From Agilicoccus flavus (GTDB lineage: Bacteria > Actinomycetota > Actinomycetes > Actinomycetales > Dermatophilaceae): a stretch of DNA of 64,000 nt. The position numbers and the translations under genes are program-made. Shown piece after piece: positions 1 through 7,197 of the stretch. Numbering within the stretch: position 1 is the stretch's first letter; each line of letters opens with the position of its first letter. The stretch covers positions 1 through 64,000 of the forward strand of contig NZ_JACYXE010000011.1 in the NCBI RefSeq assembly GCF_014857905.1. Direction: 5' to 3'. The notes under the pieces were generated by a model, which made no database searches, was not told the DNA's origin, and saw only the letters and a list, made by a program, of their open reading frames with translations.

Positions 1-878
1 CGAGCCCGGACATGAGGGTCTCCAGGGAGATCGTCACGACGACCTTCGCCTTCGTCCCCGACCCCGGCACATCCCGATCGGCCTCCGTCGCCGCGGCGAC
101 CATGTCGAGCAGCGCGTCCGCGCGGCGGGCGCCGGTCGAGCGGGGGTCGAGGTTGCCGTGTTCGTCGGTGATCGGCGCGGACAGGGCGTTGATCGCCGCC
201 GTGAAGACGGCTTCCGAGGCGGGGTCGAGCCGCAACGTCGCGACCAGCATCCCGTTGCGGTCGCGGTGGAACCCGGATAGTTCTCGCCGGTCCCGGAGGC
301 GCTCGTGCTGGTCGTCGAGCCGGCCCGGGATCCCGTACTGCCCGATGAGCAGGTCCTCGATCGCCGCGAAGTCCTTCACGGGCGCGCCCTCGGCCGCGTG
401 GTCGATGAGGATCTGCAGCAGCGCGTCCCAGTTCGGGTACTCGATGTCCCGCTTCAACCGGCGGAACGACTTCGCCACCACCCCCGGCCAGGTCGATGCC
501 GACCCGCCCCTGCGTCACCGCGGCCCGCAACGCCTCGACGTCGTACCCGACGCACGTCTGCGCGACCTCGTGCAGGTTCCGAGCCTGGGCCTTCGCGACC
601 GGCACCCCCGCGTCACGGCACGACTGCTCCACCCAGGCCCGCGTCCGGGGGTGATCGGACTCCGCGATCACCCCGCGCGTCGACGCCTCCAACACGATCG
701 CCGCCTGCACCGCCGACGCTGTGGCCACCAGCTCAGCGGCCGACGCCGCGAGCCCCGCCAGCTCCGCATTCGCTACCGAGGACAAACCCCCGGAAATCCC
801 GAGAATCGCGTCGATCTGCGCCCGCAACCCATCCCCGGCCGGCACGGCCGGCGACTCGGGAAAGGTGGTCGACGTCAT
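1..878 (-). pseudogene. DUF222/HNH endonuclease-family protein, frameshifted, 3' end off window
   Basis: The minus-strand reading starts at ATG 878 and gives a DUF222-like N-terminal region of about 130 residues, ending near the residues GRVGIDLAG. It then jumps frame at a run of five C (plus strand 481-485). Removing one base joins it to VVAKSFRRLKRD and an open frame that reaches position 1, including the typical DUF222 core RRADALLDMVAAA. DUF222 proteins usually carry a C-terminal HNH nuclease domain, which here would lie outside the window. The family is multicopy in actinobacteria; its function is poorly known and mobility or SOS-linked roles are guesses. Whether the frameshift is biological or a homopolymer error cannot be told. 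A partial LexA-box-like dyad lies 12 bp upstream of the start. Confidence 0.75.
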
Positions 879-889
879 GCCCCATTCTA

Positions 890-905
890 TCGAACACGCA
901 TCCGA
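890..905. promoter_or_regulatory. Imperfect LexA/SOS-box-like dyad upstream of DUF222 gene
   Basis: TCGAAC-ACGC-ATCCGA resembles the actinobacterial SOS box TCGAAC-N4-GTTCGA. The first half-site matches exactly; the second matches at four of six bases. It sits just upstream of the start at 878. This is inference from a motif only. Confidence 0.3.
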
Positions 906-1111
906 CAAACCGCTTGTCCACAGGTGGATCAGTAACTGCCGCAACGGGATTCGCCATGACTTGGCCGGGCCGGATTCGCCTGCGGGAGAGGGGGTCTCAG
1001 TACCTGCCCCATGTGTGATCTGCATCACAATTGCGGGTTGTGGTGGCGTCGTGGAGGTTCGGCTGAGGTCGGAGACTTGACGTAGCACGTCTGAGCCAGG
1101 TGTGCTGCCCC

Positions 1112-1182
1112 GCTCGCCCGCTCGCCCGCTCGCCCGCTCGCCCGCTCGCCCGCTCGCCCGCTCGCCCGCTCGCCCGCTCGCC
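1112..1182. repeat. Tandem array of GCTCGCCC, about 8.9 copies
   Basis: Eight perfect 8-bp units GCTCGCCC run from 1112 to 1175, followed by a seven-base partial unit. Two further units follow at 1222-1237. The array is in the 376-bp non-coding gap (879-1254) between the DUF222 gene and the stop of the protease-nuclease gene. An 8-bp unit is out of phase with codons, consistent with non-coding DNA and slippage. Apart from the LexA-like dyad, nothing else was recognised in this gap. Confidence 0.9.
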
Positions 1183-1254
1183 GAGGTCGTCTGCACCCCG
1201 GCGTCGTCTGCTCATCGCGATGCTCGCCCGCTCGCCCCCACCGCGACGGCGGCC

Positions 1255-3108
1255 CTACCAGCGGATGTCGCCGACGTCGGTGAGCGGCTCCGGGACCGAC
1301 TCGCGCACGTCCTCCGGCAGGCCGGTGCCGAGCGCGTCGGGGAAGAGGATGCCGGTGCGGTCGCTCAGGTCCGTGAGCGAGACCTGGTAGGTCCGGAACT
1401 CGTCGAGGTCGATGCTCTCGAGCCGGTCGAGACGCTGGGTGAGCAGGAAGGCGCGGGCGCGCAGCTCCTCTCCCTCGACGTATGCGATGACCTTCCAGTA
1501 CTCCCGCGGCAGAGCCACGCCGCGGTAGACCGGGTCGTCGGCACCGAAGACCGGGCCGCCGAGGACGCTGATGCGCAGATCGGCCACCTCCACCTGCTCG
1601 TACACGGCGTCCTCGAGTCGGCCCCACACGCCCTCGCGGCGCGACTGGTTGAAGTCGTCCACCTGCGGGGCGATGTTCGTGAAGAAGAACGAGTCGGCGT
1701 TGGCGCGCTGGGCCTCGGCGGGTGCGCCCCACGTGAGGTCGGCGCGCCGGGCGAGGTGGCCGCGGTCGATGCGGTTGCCCGCGTACAGCTCGTCCCCGAC
1801 CTGCGCGTCGGTGGGCACGCGCGGGTCGCGGCGGAACTTCTCGCGGGCGCGCGGCAGCTTGAGCAGGGCCGCGCCGTCGACGGTCCACGCCACCCACCGG
1901 GCGAAGCGCCGGCTCGCGCTCATCGTCAGCGAGAAGTGCGTGTACGGGACGACCGTCGAGCCGTCGACCTCGACGGCGTCGCTCTCGGCGGCCCGCTCCA
2001 GCGTGGGCAGGGGGATCTCGTGCGCGAGGAAGCCCGGGTCGTATCCGGCGGCGGCGGCCGCGTCGGCCCTGGCCTGCGCGGCCCCCTGTGCCGCCCGGGC
2101 CGCGGCGCCCGCGTCGAGGGTGACCCCGAGGCGGTCGAACACCGACCGCGGCAGGCACGCGAGCGCGTGTTCGCCCGAGTCGCCCGGCGTCTCCCCGCCG
2201 AAGTGCAGGCCGGCGAACACGGTCGACGTGCGGCCGTTGCGCGCCCGGAACACCCACGCGGACCCGGAGTCGCCGCCCGCGCTGATCTCGCCGGCCGTGG
2301 CGGGGTGACCCGCGTCGGGGCCGATCTCGAAGCCGCCGATCTCGCGCTGCCCGGCGGCCCCGTAGTCGAGCTTGCTCAGCACGTCGACGCGCGTGACGAC
2401 GCCGTAGGTCACCCCGGTGGTGCGGCCGCTCTTGACGACCTTGTCGCCGAGCTCGGGGTCGCCGATCTCGTCCGGTGCGACCCCCAACTCGAGGATCTCG
2501 GGGTCGAGCCCGCGGCCCTCGACCGTCGCGATGGCGCAGTCCCCGGCCGCCCCCAGATGGGAGCGGACGAGGACGCCGAGCCGGTTCCGGCCGACGCGGT
2601 TGTCGTCGTGGGGCCCGGGCTGGAGGACCTCGTCGCCGATGCGGCCCTGGTCGCCCTGCAGGACGTGCCAGTTGCTCAGCACGTACGGGGTGCCGTCCTC
2701 GCGGTCGTGGACGACGAGCCCGATCGTGCCGGCCGAGACGGTCGGGTGGGCGACGCTGATGCCCGGGACGACGGGGTCGGCGCGGACCTTGCGCGCGTCG
2801 GAGTCCGCCTCGGGGACGACCGCGTACGCGGGAGCGAAGGTCCGCTCGACGACGTCGGTCGCCACCGCGTGCTCGCCCACCTCGACCTGTTCGGGCAGCA
2901 ACGACGTCGGCAGCGCCGACAGCCGCTCCGCGGGGACTTTGACGCGGACCGTGAACTGCAGGCAGACCTCGTCGGTGACGCGGCCGGCGACCATCTTGTG
3001 TCCCACCCCGACGGAGGTGACGTTCGGGTCGGCGAGGAACGCCGACCCGTGGGCGCGGACGTACTCCCGCAACGCGTGAGCCTCGGGCAGCGATCCACGG
3101 GTAGCCAT
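1255..3108 (-). CDS. Trypsin-like protease / DNA-RNA non-specific endonuclease fusion
   Basis: This 617-residue protein joins two enzyme domains. Residues about 120-330 look like a trypsin-fold peptidase, with His148 in SNWHVL, Asp190 in AGDCAIA and Ser281 in GGDSGS forming a full catalytic triad. An Ala-rich linker at about 332-355 follows. Residues about 385-600 are a NUC1-type DNA/RNA non-specific nuclease with the DRGH motif (His451) and the downstream Asn in FFFTNIAPQ and DDFNQS. No signal peptide or membrane segment is visible, so it is probably cytosolic, which is odd for both domain types. Such protease-nuclease fusions suggest a proteolysis-gated nuclease, perhaps in defence, but no partner genes lie beside it. 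Domain calls are firm; the role is speculative. Confidence 0.85.
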   Translation of the reverse strand: MATRGSLPEAHALREYVRAHGSAFLADPNVTSVGVGHKMVAGRVTDEVCLQFTVRVKVPAERLSALPTSLLPEQVEVGEHAVATDVVERTFAPAYAVVPEADSDARKVRADPVVPGISVAHPTVSAGTIGLVVHDREDGTPYVLSNWHVLQGDQGRIGDEVLQPGPHDDNRVGRNRLGVLVRSHLGAAGDCAIATVEGRGLDPEILELGVAPDEIGDPELGDKVVKSGRTTGVTYGVVTRVDVLSKLDYGAAGQREIGGFEIGPDAGHPATAGEISAGGDSGSAWVFRARNGRTSTVFAGLHFGGETPGDSGEHALACLPRSVFDRLGVTLDAGAAARAAQGAAQARADAAAAAGYDPGFLAHEIPLPTLERAAESDAVEVDGSTVVPYTHFSLTMSASRRFARWVAWTVDGAALLKLPRAREKFRRDPRVPTDAQVGDELYAGNRIDRGHLARRADLTWGAPAEAQRANADSFFFTNIAPQVDDFNQSRREGVWGRLEDAVYEQVEVADLRISVLGGPVFGADDPVYRGVALPREYWKVIAYVEGEELRARAFLLTQRLDRLESIDLDEFRTYQVSLTDLSDRTGILFPDALGTGLPEDVRESVPEPLTDVGDIRW

Positions 3109-3182
3109 GAGCGGCAGTCTGTCTCACACCACTGACACGTTGGGGGAAACGAGATGGTCGGACGGTGACGCGCCTACGTCCG

Positions 3183-3212
3183 CGGCCGGCCCGAGCCCGG
3201 ACGGGCCGGCCG
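3183..3212 (-). terminator. GC-rich hairpin after the sugar porter gene
   Basis: An 11-bp perfect stem (3183-3193 with 3202-3212) and an 8-base loop lie 26 bp beyond the stop of the sugar porter gene read on the minus strand. There is no T tract, which is common for actinobacterial terminators. Confidence 0.5.
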
Positions 3213-3237
3213 TCGGACGGTGTCCCGACGCGGGCGG

Positions 3238-4695
3238 TCAGGACGGGACGGACTGCTTCGCCGTGCGGAAGTCGTAGCAGCGCCCGGAGGTGACGTCGTC
3301 CTCGAGGTCCTCCAGGCCGATCCCCCGGGTCTCGGGTACCTGGGTGATGACGAAGAAGAGGGCCGCCGCACCGACCGCGGCGAAGAGGAAGAACACCCCG
3401 GTGATGCCGATGGAATCGACGAGGGTGGGGAAGAAGAGGGCGAGGACGGCGTTCGTGGACCAGCCGAAGAAGACGGCGATACCGATGCCCAGACCGCGCA
3501 TGAAGAGCGGGAAGACCTCGGCCAACCACACCCAGACCGCGACGTTGAGGAACGACTGCATCGAGAACACGAAGGCGACGACGAGGAAGAGCAGGACGTA
3601 GGGCCGCAGCGGGTTTCCGACGGGCAGCAGCATCGACGCGAAGCCGATGAGCACGTGGCACGTCGTCGTCAGCGACAGCCCGATGGCGAACGTCTTGCGC
3701 CGGTCGAGGCGGTCCATGTTGTACAGCGCGATGATGCCACCGATGACCGAGAAGACGCCCGCCGCGATGTTGGCGATGAGAGCGGCGCCCTCGGTGAAGC
3801 CGGCCTCGATGAGCACCCGCTGGCCGTAGTACATGATCGAGTTGATCCCGGTGAGCTGCTGCGCCATCGCGACCCCGATCCCGACGAGCAGGATCCGCAC
3901 GAGCCACTTGTTGGCGAGGATCGCGCGCACCCCGACCTGCTTCTCCTCCTGCTCCTCCTCGGCGACGTGCTCGACCTGGGCCACCTCGGCGGCGGCCCGC
4001 TCGGGCGAGCGAACGGTCTTGAGCACGGCGAGGGCGTCCTCGTGGCGGCCCTTCTCCACGAGCCAGCGGGGGGACTCGGGCATCCGGAGCATTCCGACGA
4101 AGAGGGCGACCGCGGGGATCGCGCACATGGCGAACATGATCCGCCACACACCGTCGACGTGGCCGAACACGTTGCCCACGATGGCGTTGATGGTGAAGGC
4201 CAGGAGCTGGCCGGTGACGATGGCCAGTTCGTTACGGCCGGTGATCGACCCGCGAATCTCGAAGGGGGCGAGCTCGGCGAGATAGACGGGCACCACGGTC
4301 GAGGCGCCCCCCACGGCCAACCCCAGGCAGACGCGGCCGGCGACGAGGACGCCGTAGTTGGGGGAGAAGACCACGAGCAGGGTTCCGCAGAAGAACAGGA
4401 CCGACAAGATGATGATCGTCGTTCGGCGGCCGATGATGTCCGACAGTTTTCCGCCGATGAGTGCGCCGACGGCGGCCGCGAAGATCAGGGAGCTGATGAC
4501 GACGCCGAGTGCGAGATCGGTCAGTCCCAGCTCCAGTTGCATGGGCCGCTCGGCGCCGTTGCTGACGCCGGTGTCGTAACCGAAGAGGAGTCCCCCGAAG
4601 CAGGCGACGACCGAGACGAGGCCGATGCGCTTGAGGTGGGGTCCAGGAGTGAGCGGTGGAAGCGTATTCTCCTGCGCGCTTGTCGAATGGGTCAT
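3238..4695 (-). CDS. Sugar porter (MFS) family transporter
   Basis: This is a 485-residue, 12-TM major facilitator of the sugar porter family. Family signatures are visible: GGLLFGYDTGV in TM1, RVCLGLAVGGAS, PESPRWLVEKGR after TM6, QQLTGINSIMYYG in TM7 and PETRG near the C-terminus. It likely takes up a hexose, pentose or polyol by proton symport; the substrate cannot be read from sequence. The start at 4695 (MTHSTSAQ) is chosen because a GAAGGGCAG stretch precedes it and upstream residues are not family-like; starts further upstream stay open. It is a single gene with a hairpin downstream. Confidence 0.85.
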   Translation of the reverse strand: MTHSTSAQENTLPPLTPGPHLKRIGLVSVVACFGGLLFGYDTGVSNGAERPMQLELGLTDLALGVVISSLIFAAAVGALIGGKLSDIIGRRTTIIILSVLFFCGTLLVVFSPNYGVLVAGRVCLGLAVGGASTVVPVYLAELAPFEIRGSITGRNELAIVTGQLLAFTINAIVGNVFGHVDGVWRIMFAMCAIPAVALFVGMLRMPESPRWLVEKGRHEDALAVLKTVRSPERAAAEVAQVEHVAEEEQEEKQVGVRAILANKWLVRILLVGIGVAMAQQLTGINSIMYYGQRVLIEAGFTEGAALIANIAAGVFSVIGGIIALYNMDRLDRRKTFAIGLSLTTTCHVLIGFASMLLPVGNPLRPYVLLFLVVAFVFSMQSFLNVAVWVWLAEVFPLFMRGLGIGIAVFFGWSTNAVLALFFPTLVDSIGITGVFFLFAAVGAAALFFVITQVPETRGIGLEDLEDDVTSGRCYDFRTAKQSVPS

Positions 4696-4975
4696 GACGG
4701 CCTGCCCTTCGTGAGTCTCTCTCATGACGGCGTTGTGATGAGGTACGCACGCTTCCGGCGGCGCGGGAGGACTCGGACACTGCCCGGCCAAGGACAGTGT
4801 GCGGTCACAGATTCGGACGATCTCCGGAACGAGTGGAGGATGGCCAGGGCGCCGGGCCCGGCGTCTGCACCGACCCTCTGCCGTCAGACCCTAACCGCCG
4901 GAGGGTGGCCGTGGACCGTTGAGCGGAGGCTGCCTTCGATTTCCCGGGAGGGCCCGGCCGAGTTGCACGCCAGGC

Positions 4976-5215
4976 TCACTCGGTCGTCGCCGGGCCCTCC
5001 GTTACGGCGATACGGGCGGCCGAGGCGACGAAGGAGCCGACCGCCAGGAACGCGAGGATCCCGGCGAGGACGGCGACGGTGGCCACGCCGGCGGAAGCCG
5101 CCACGGCGAGCAGCACGAGGGACAGGACGGCGAGGCCGACCGTCATCGGGGTGAAGGCGCCGTCCACGGCGCCGCGAAGACCGGTGGGGTTGCCCGCCAC
5201 GTAGATGTTCAGCAT
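4976..5215 (-). CDS. Small membrane protein of unknown function
   Basis: This 79-residue protein (MLNIYVAGNPTG...) has two hydrophobic segments, roughly residues 22-42 and 44-68, so it is probably an inner-membrane hairpin. The start at 5215 has a strong ribosome site (AGGAGAG). The longer reading frame upstream lacks support. No family was recognised. The gap between it and the sugar porter gene (4696-4975) holds no gene that can be supported. Confidence 0.6.
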   Translation of the reverse strand: MLNIYVAGNPTGLRGAVDGAFTPMTVGLAVLSLVLLAVAASAGVATVAVLAGILAFLAVGSFVASAARIAVTEGPATTE

Positions 5216-5454
5216 GGTGCTCTCCTGTTCTGGCGTGCCAGGAGAGACGACGGCCCCTCCTGCACGGCCGTCGTGCGCCCCGTAGGGCGATCTGCTGTCG
5301 TCGAACCGATTCGATTCGCTGTCACCATGGTAAAGCGACGCACGCCGGCCGTTCATCCCCGTGTTTGGGCAAGACCTGCCCCCGGCCGGGTGTCGCCGCC
5401 CGCGCACCGGCCCCCGGCCGTCGGCCGGCTCGGCCCGGGCGGCACAGTGGAGGG

Positions 5455-6471
5455 ATGACGACGACCACCCGCATCGTGCTCGCCCAGCGCCCCCACGGGG
5501 AGCCCACCGACGACGACCTCGTCGAGGAGCAGGCGACCCTGTCCGACCCCGAGCCGGGGCAGGCGCTCCTACAGACCCTGTACCTGTCGCTCGACCCGTA
5601 CATGCGCGGCCGCATGAGCGACGCGAAGTCCTACGCCGAGCCGGTCGCCGTCGGCGACCCCATGGTCGGCGGCACGGTGTCGCGCGTGATCGACTGCCCG
5701 GGCGGGGAGTTCGCGGCCGGCGACATCGTCCTCGGCTACGGCGGGTGGCAGACGTACTCGCTCGAGGCCGTCTCGTACCTCCGCCGGCTCGACCCGGACG
5801 CCGCCCCCGTCTCGACGGCGCTCGGCGTCCTCGGCATGCCCGGCTTCACCGCCTACGCCGGGCTGCGCGAGATCGGGCGGCCCGAGCCGGGCGAGACCGT
5901 GGCGGTCGCCGCCGCCACCGGGCCCGTCGGCTCCGCGGTCGGGCAGATCGCGAAGGCGTGGGGCGCCCGGACCGTCGGCATCGCCGGCGGCGAGAAGAAA
6001 GTCGCCCACCTGCGCGAGCTCGGCTTCGACGAGGCGATCGACCACCGCGCCGACGACTTCGCCGACCGGCTCGCCGCCGCCACCCCCGACGGCATCGACG
6101 TCTACTTCGAGAACGTCGGCGGCAAGGTCTTCGAGGCCGTCCTGCCCCGGATGAACACCTACGGCCGCATCCCCGTCTGCGGCCTCGTGTCGGGGTACAA
6201 CTCGACGTCGTTGCCGGAGGGCCCCGACCGCAGCGGCCTCCTCCTCGGCGCGATCCTCACGAGCAGCCTCACCCTGCGGGGGTTCATCCAGACCGAGTTC
6301 GTCGACACCGTCATGGACGACTTCGTGCGCGACATGACGGCCTGGGTCGCCCACGGCACCGTGCAGTACACCGAGGACGTCGTCGACGGGTTCGAGAACG
6401 TCCGCGACGCCTTCCGCGGCCTGCTCGTCGGGAAGAACTTCGGCAAGCTGGTCGTCAAGGTCGCCGACTGA
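5455..6471 (+). CDS. NADP-dependent MDR oxidoreductase (leukotriene B4 dehydrogenase/CurA-like)
   Basis: This 338-residue enzyme belongs to the zinc-free branch of the medium-chain dehydrogenase/reductase superfamily that reduces enones and 2-alkenals with NADPH. Visible marks are SLDPYMRGRM near the N-terminus, the Rossmann stretch VAVAAATGPVGSAVGQIAK, GIAGGEKK, and DVYFENVGGKVFEAVLPRM followed by GRIPVCGLVSGYN. It lacks the Cys/His zinc ligands. The start at 5455 follows GGAGGG. It appears to be transcribed alone; detoxification of reactive carbonyls is the likely role by family analogy. Confidence 0.88.
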   Translation: MTTTTRIVLAQRPHGEPTDDDLVEEQATLSDPEPGQALLQTLYLSLDPYMRGRMSDAKSYAEPVAVGDPMVGGTVSRVIDCPGGEFAAGDIVLGYGGWQTYSLEAVSYLRRLDPDAAPVSTALGVLGMPGFTAYAGLREIGRPEPGETVAVAAATGPVGSAVGQIAKAWGARTVGIAGGEKKVAHLRELGFDEAIDHRADDFADRLAAATPDGIDVYFENVGGKVFEAVLPRMNTYGRIPVCGLVSGYNSTSLPEGPDRSGLLLGAILTSSLTLRGFIQTEFVDTVMDDFVRDMTAWVAHGTVQYTEDVVDGFENVRDAFRGLLVGKNFGKLVVKVAD

Positions 6472-6532
6472 GCACGACGCACCGACGCCGGAGGCGCTCA
6501 GCGTGAGTAGCACTTGTGTCACATGGGGGCGC

Positions 6533-6538
6533 TATGGT
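6533..6538 (+). promoter_or_regulatory. Candidate -10 element for the antitoxin gene (leaderless)
   Basis: TATGGT lies six bases before the ATG at 6545. A -10 at this distance would place the transcript start at or near the start codon, giving a leaderless mRNA. There is no convincing ribosome site upstream. Confidence 0.4.
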
Positions 6539-6544
6539 GGAGCG

Positions 6545-6796
6545 ATGGACACCAGCGTCGGACTTCGTGAACTGCGTCAAGACGCGTCCGAACTCATACG
6601 TCGGGTCGAAAAGGGCGAACGCTTCGTCATCACGGTCGCGGGACGTGCGAGCGCCCGACTCGTCCCGACGCGCCCCGCCCAGTGGCGTGAGTGGTCCGAC
6701 CTCGACGAACTCTTCCGTGGACCGGCCGACCCCGAGTGGGAAAGGGACCGCGACCTGGTCGACGACGGGCTCCGGGACCCGTGGAGCGAGAGATGA
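6545..6796 (+). CDS. Phd/YefM-family antitoxin
   Basis: This 83-residue protein begins with the typical Phd/YefM sequence MDTSVGLRELRQDASELIRRVEKGERFVITVAGRAS with small variations: a DNA-binding antitoxin head followed by an acidic, probably flexible tail that would wrap the toxin. It should neutralise the PIN-domain toxin encoded next and repress the shared promoter. Its stop overlaps the toxin start by four bases (ATGA), so the pair is translationally coupled. Confidence 0.88.
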   Translation: MDTSVGLRELRQDASELIRRVEKGERFVITVAGRASARLVPTRPAQWREWSDLDELFRGPADPEWERDRDLVDDGLRDPWSER

Positions 6797-7191
6797 CCGA
6801 CCGGCCGGTCGACAGAGCGATCCTCGACACCAGCGTTCTCGTCGGCCCCGCAATGACACCCGCAGCCGGCCTCGTGGCGATCAGTAGCGCGAGCCTCGCG
6901 GAGTTGCACTTCGGGGTGTTGGCGGCGCAGGACGAGGGAATCCGCGGCGAGCGACTACGAAGGTTGAGCGTCATCCAGCGCCGCTTCGACGCGCTTCCGA
7001 TCGACGACTCCGTCGCGGCCAGCTACGGCCGGCTCGCGTCGGCCGTGGTCGCCGCCGGACGTCAGCCCCGTCGACGCACGATGGATCTGCTCATCGCGGC
7101 GACCGCGCACGCGTATGACGCCACGCTGTACACGCGCAACCTGGACGACTTCATGGGCCTCGACGGCCTGGTGTCGGTGGTCGGCGTCTGA
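6793..7191 (+). CDS. VapC-like PIN-domain ribonuclease toxin
   Basis: This 132-residue PIN-domain protein shows the acidic metal-binding residues expected of VapC: ILDTSV near the N-terminus, SLAELHFG (Glu) in the middle, and MDLLIAATAHAYDATLYTRNLDDF at the C-terminus. VapC toxins cleave tRNA or rRNA when freed from the antitoxin. The start ATG at 6793 overlaps the antitoxin stop. Pairing of a PIN toxin with a Phd-type antitoxin is common in actinobacteria. All catalytic acids appear intact. Confidence 0.9.
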   Translation: MTDRPVDRAILDTSVLVGPAMTPAAGLVAISSASLAELHFGVLAAQDEGIRGERLRRLSVIQRRFDALPIDDSVAASYGRLASAVVAAGRQPRRRTMDLLIAATAHAYDATLYTRNLDDFMGLDGLVSVVGV

Positions 7192-7197
7192 GTGCCC

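Noticed and set aside
1112-1182. CRISPR-like array
   Set aside because: The units are 8 bp without spacers and no cas gene is near.
1025-4147. A 1040-residue minus-strand open frame
   Set aside because: It runs out of frame through the protease-nuclease and sugar porter genes, is Arg/Pro-rich and has no domain; high GC suppresses stops.
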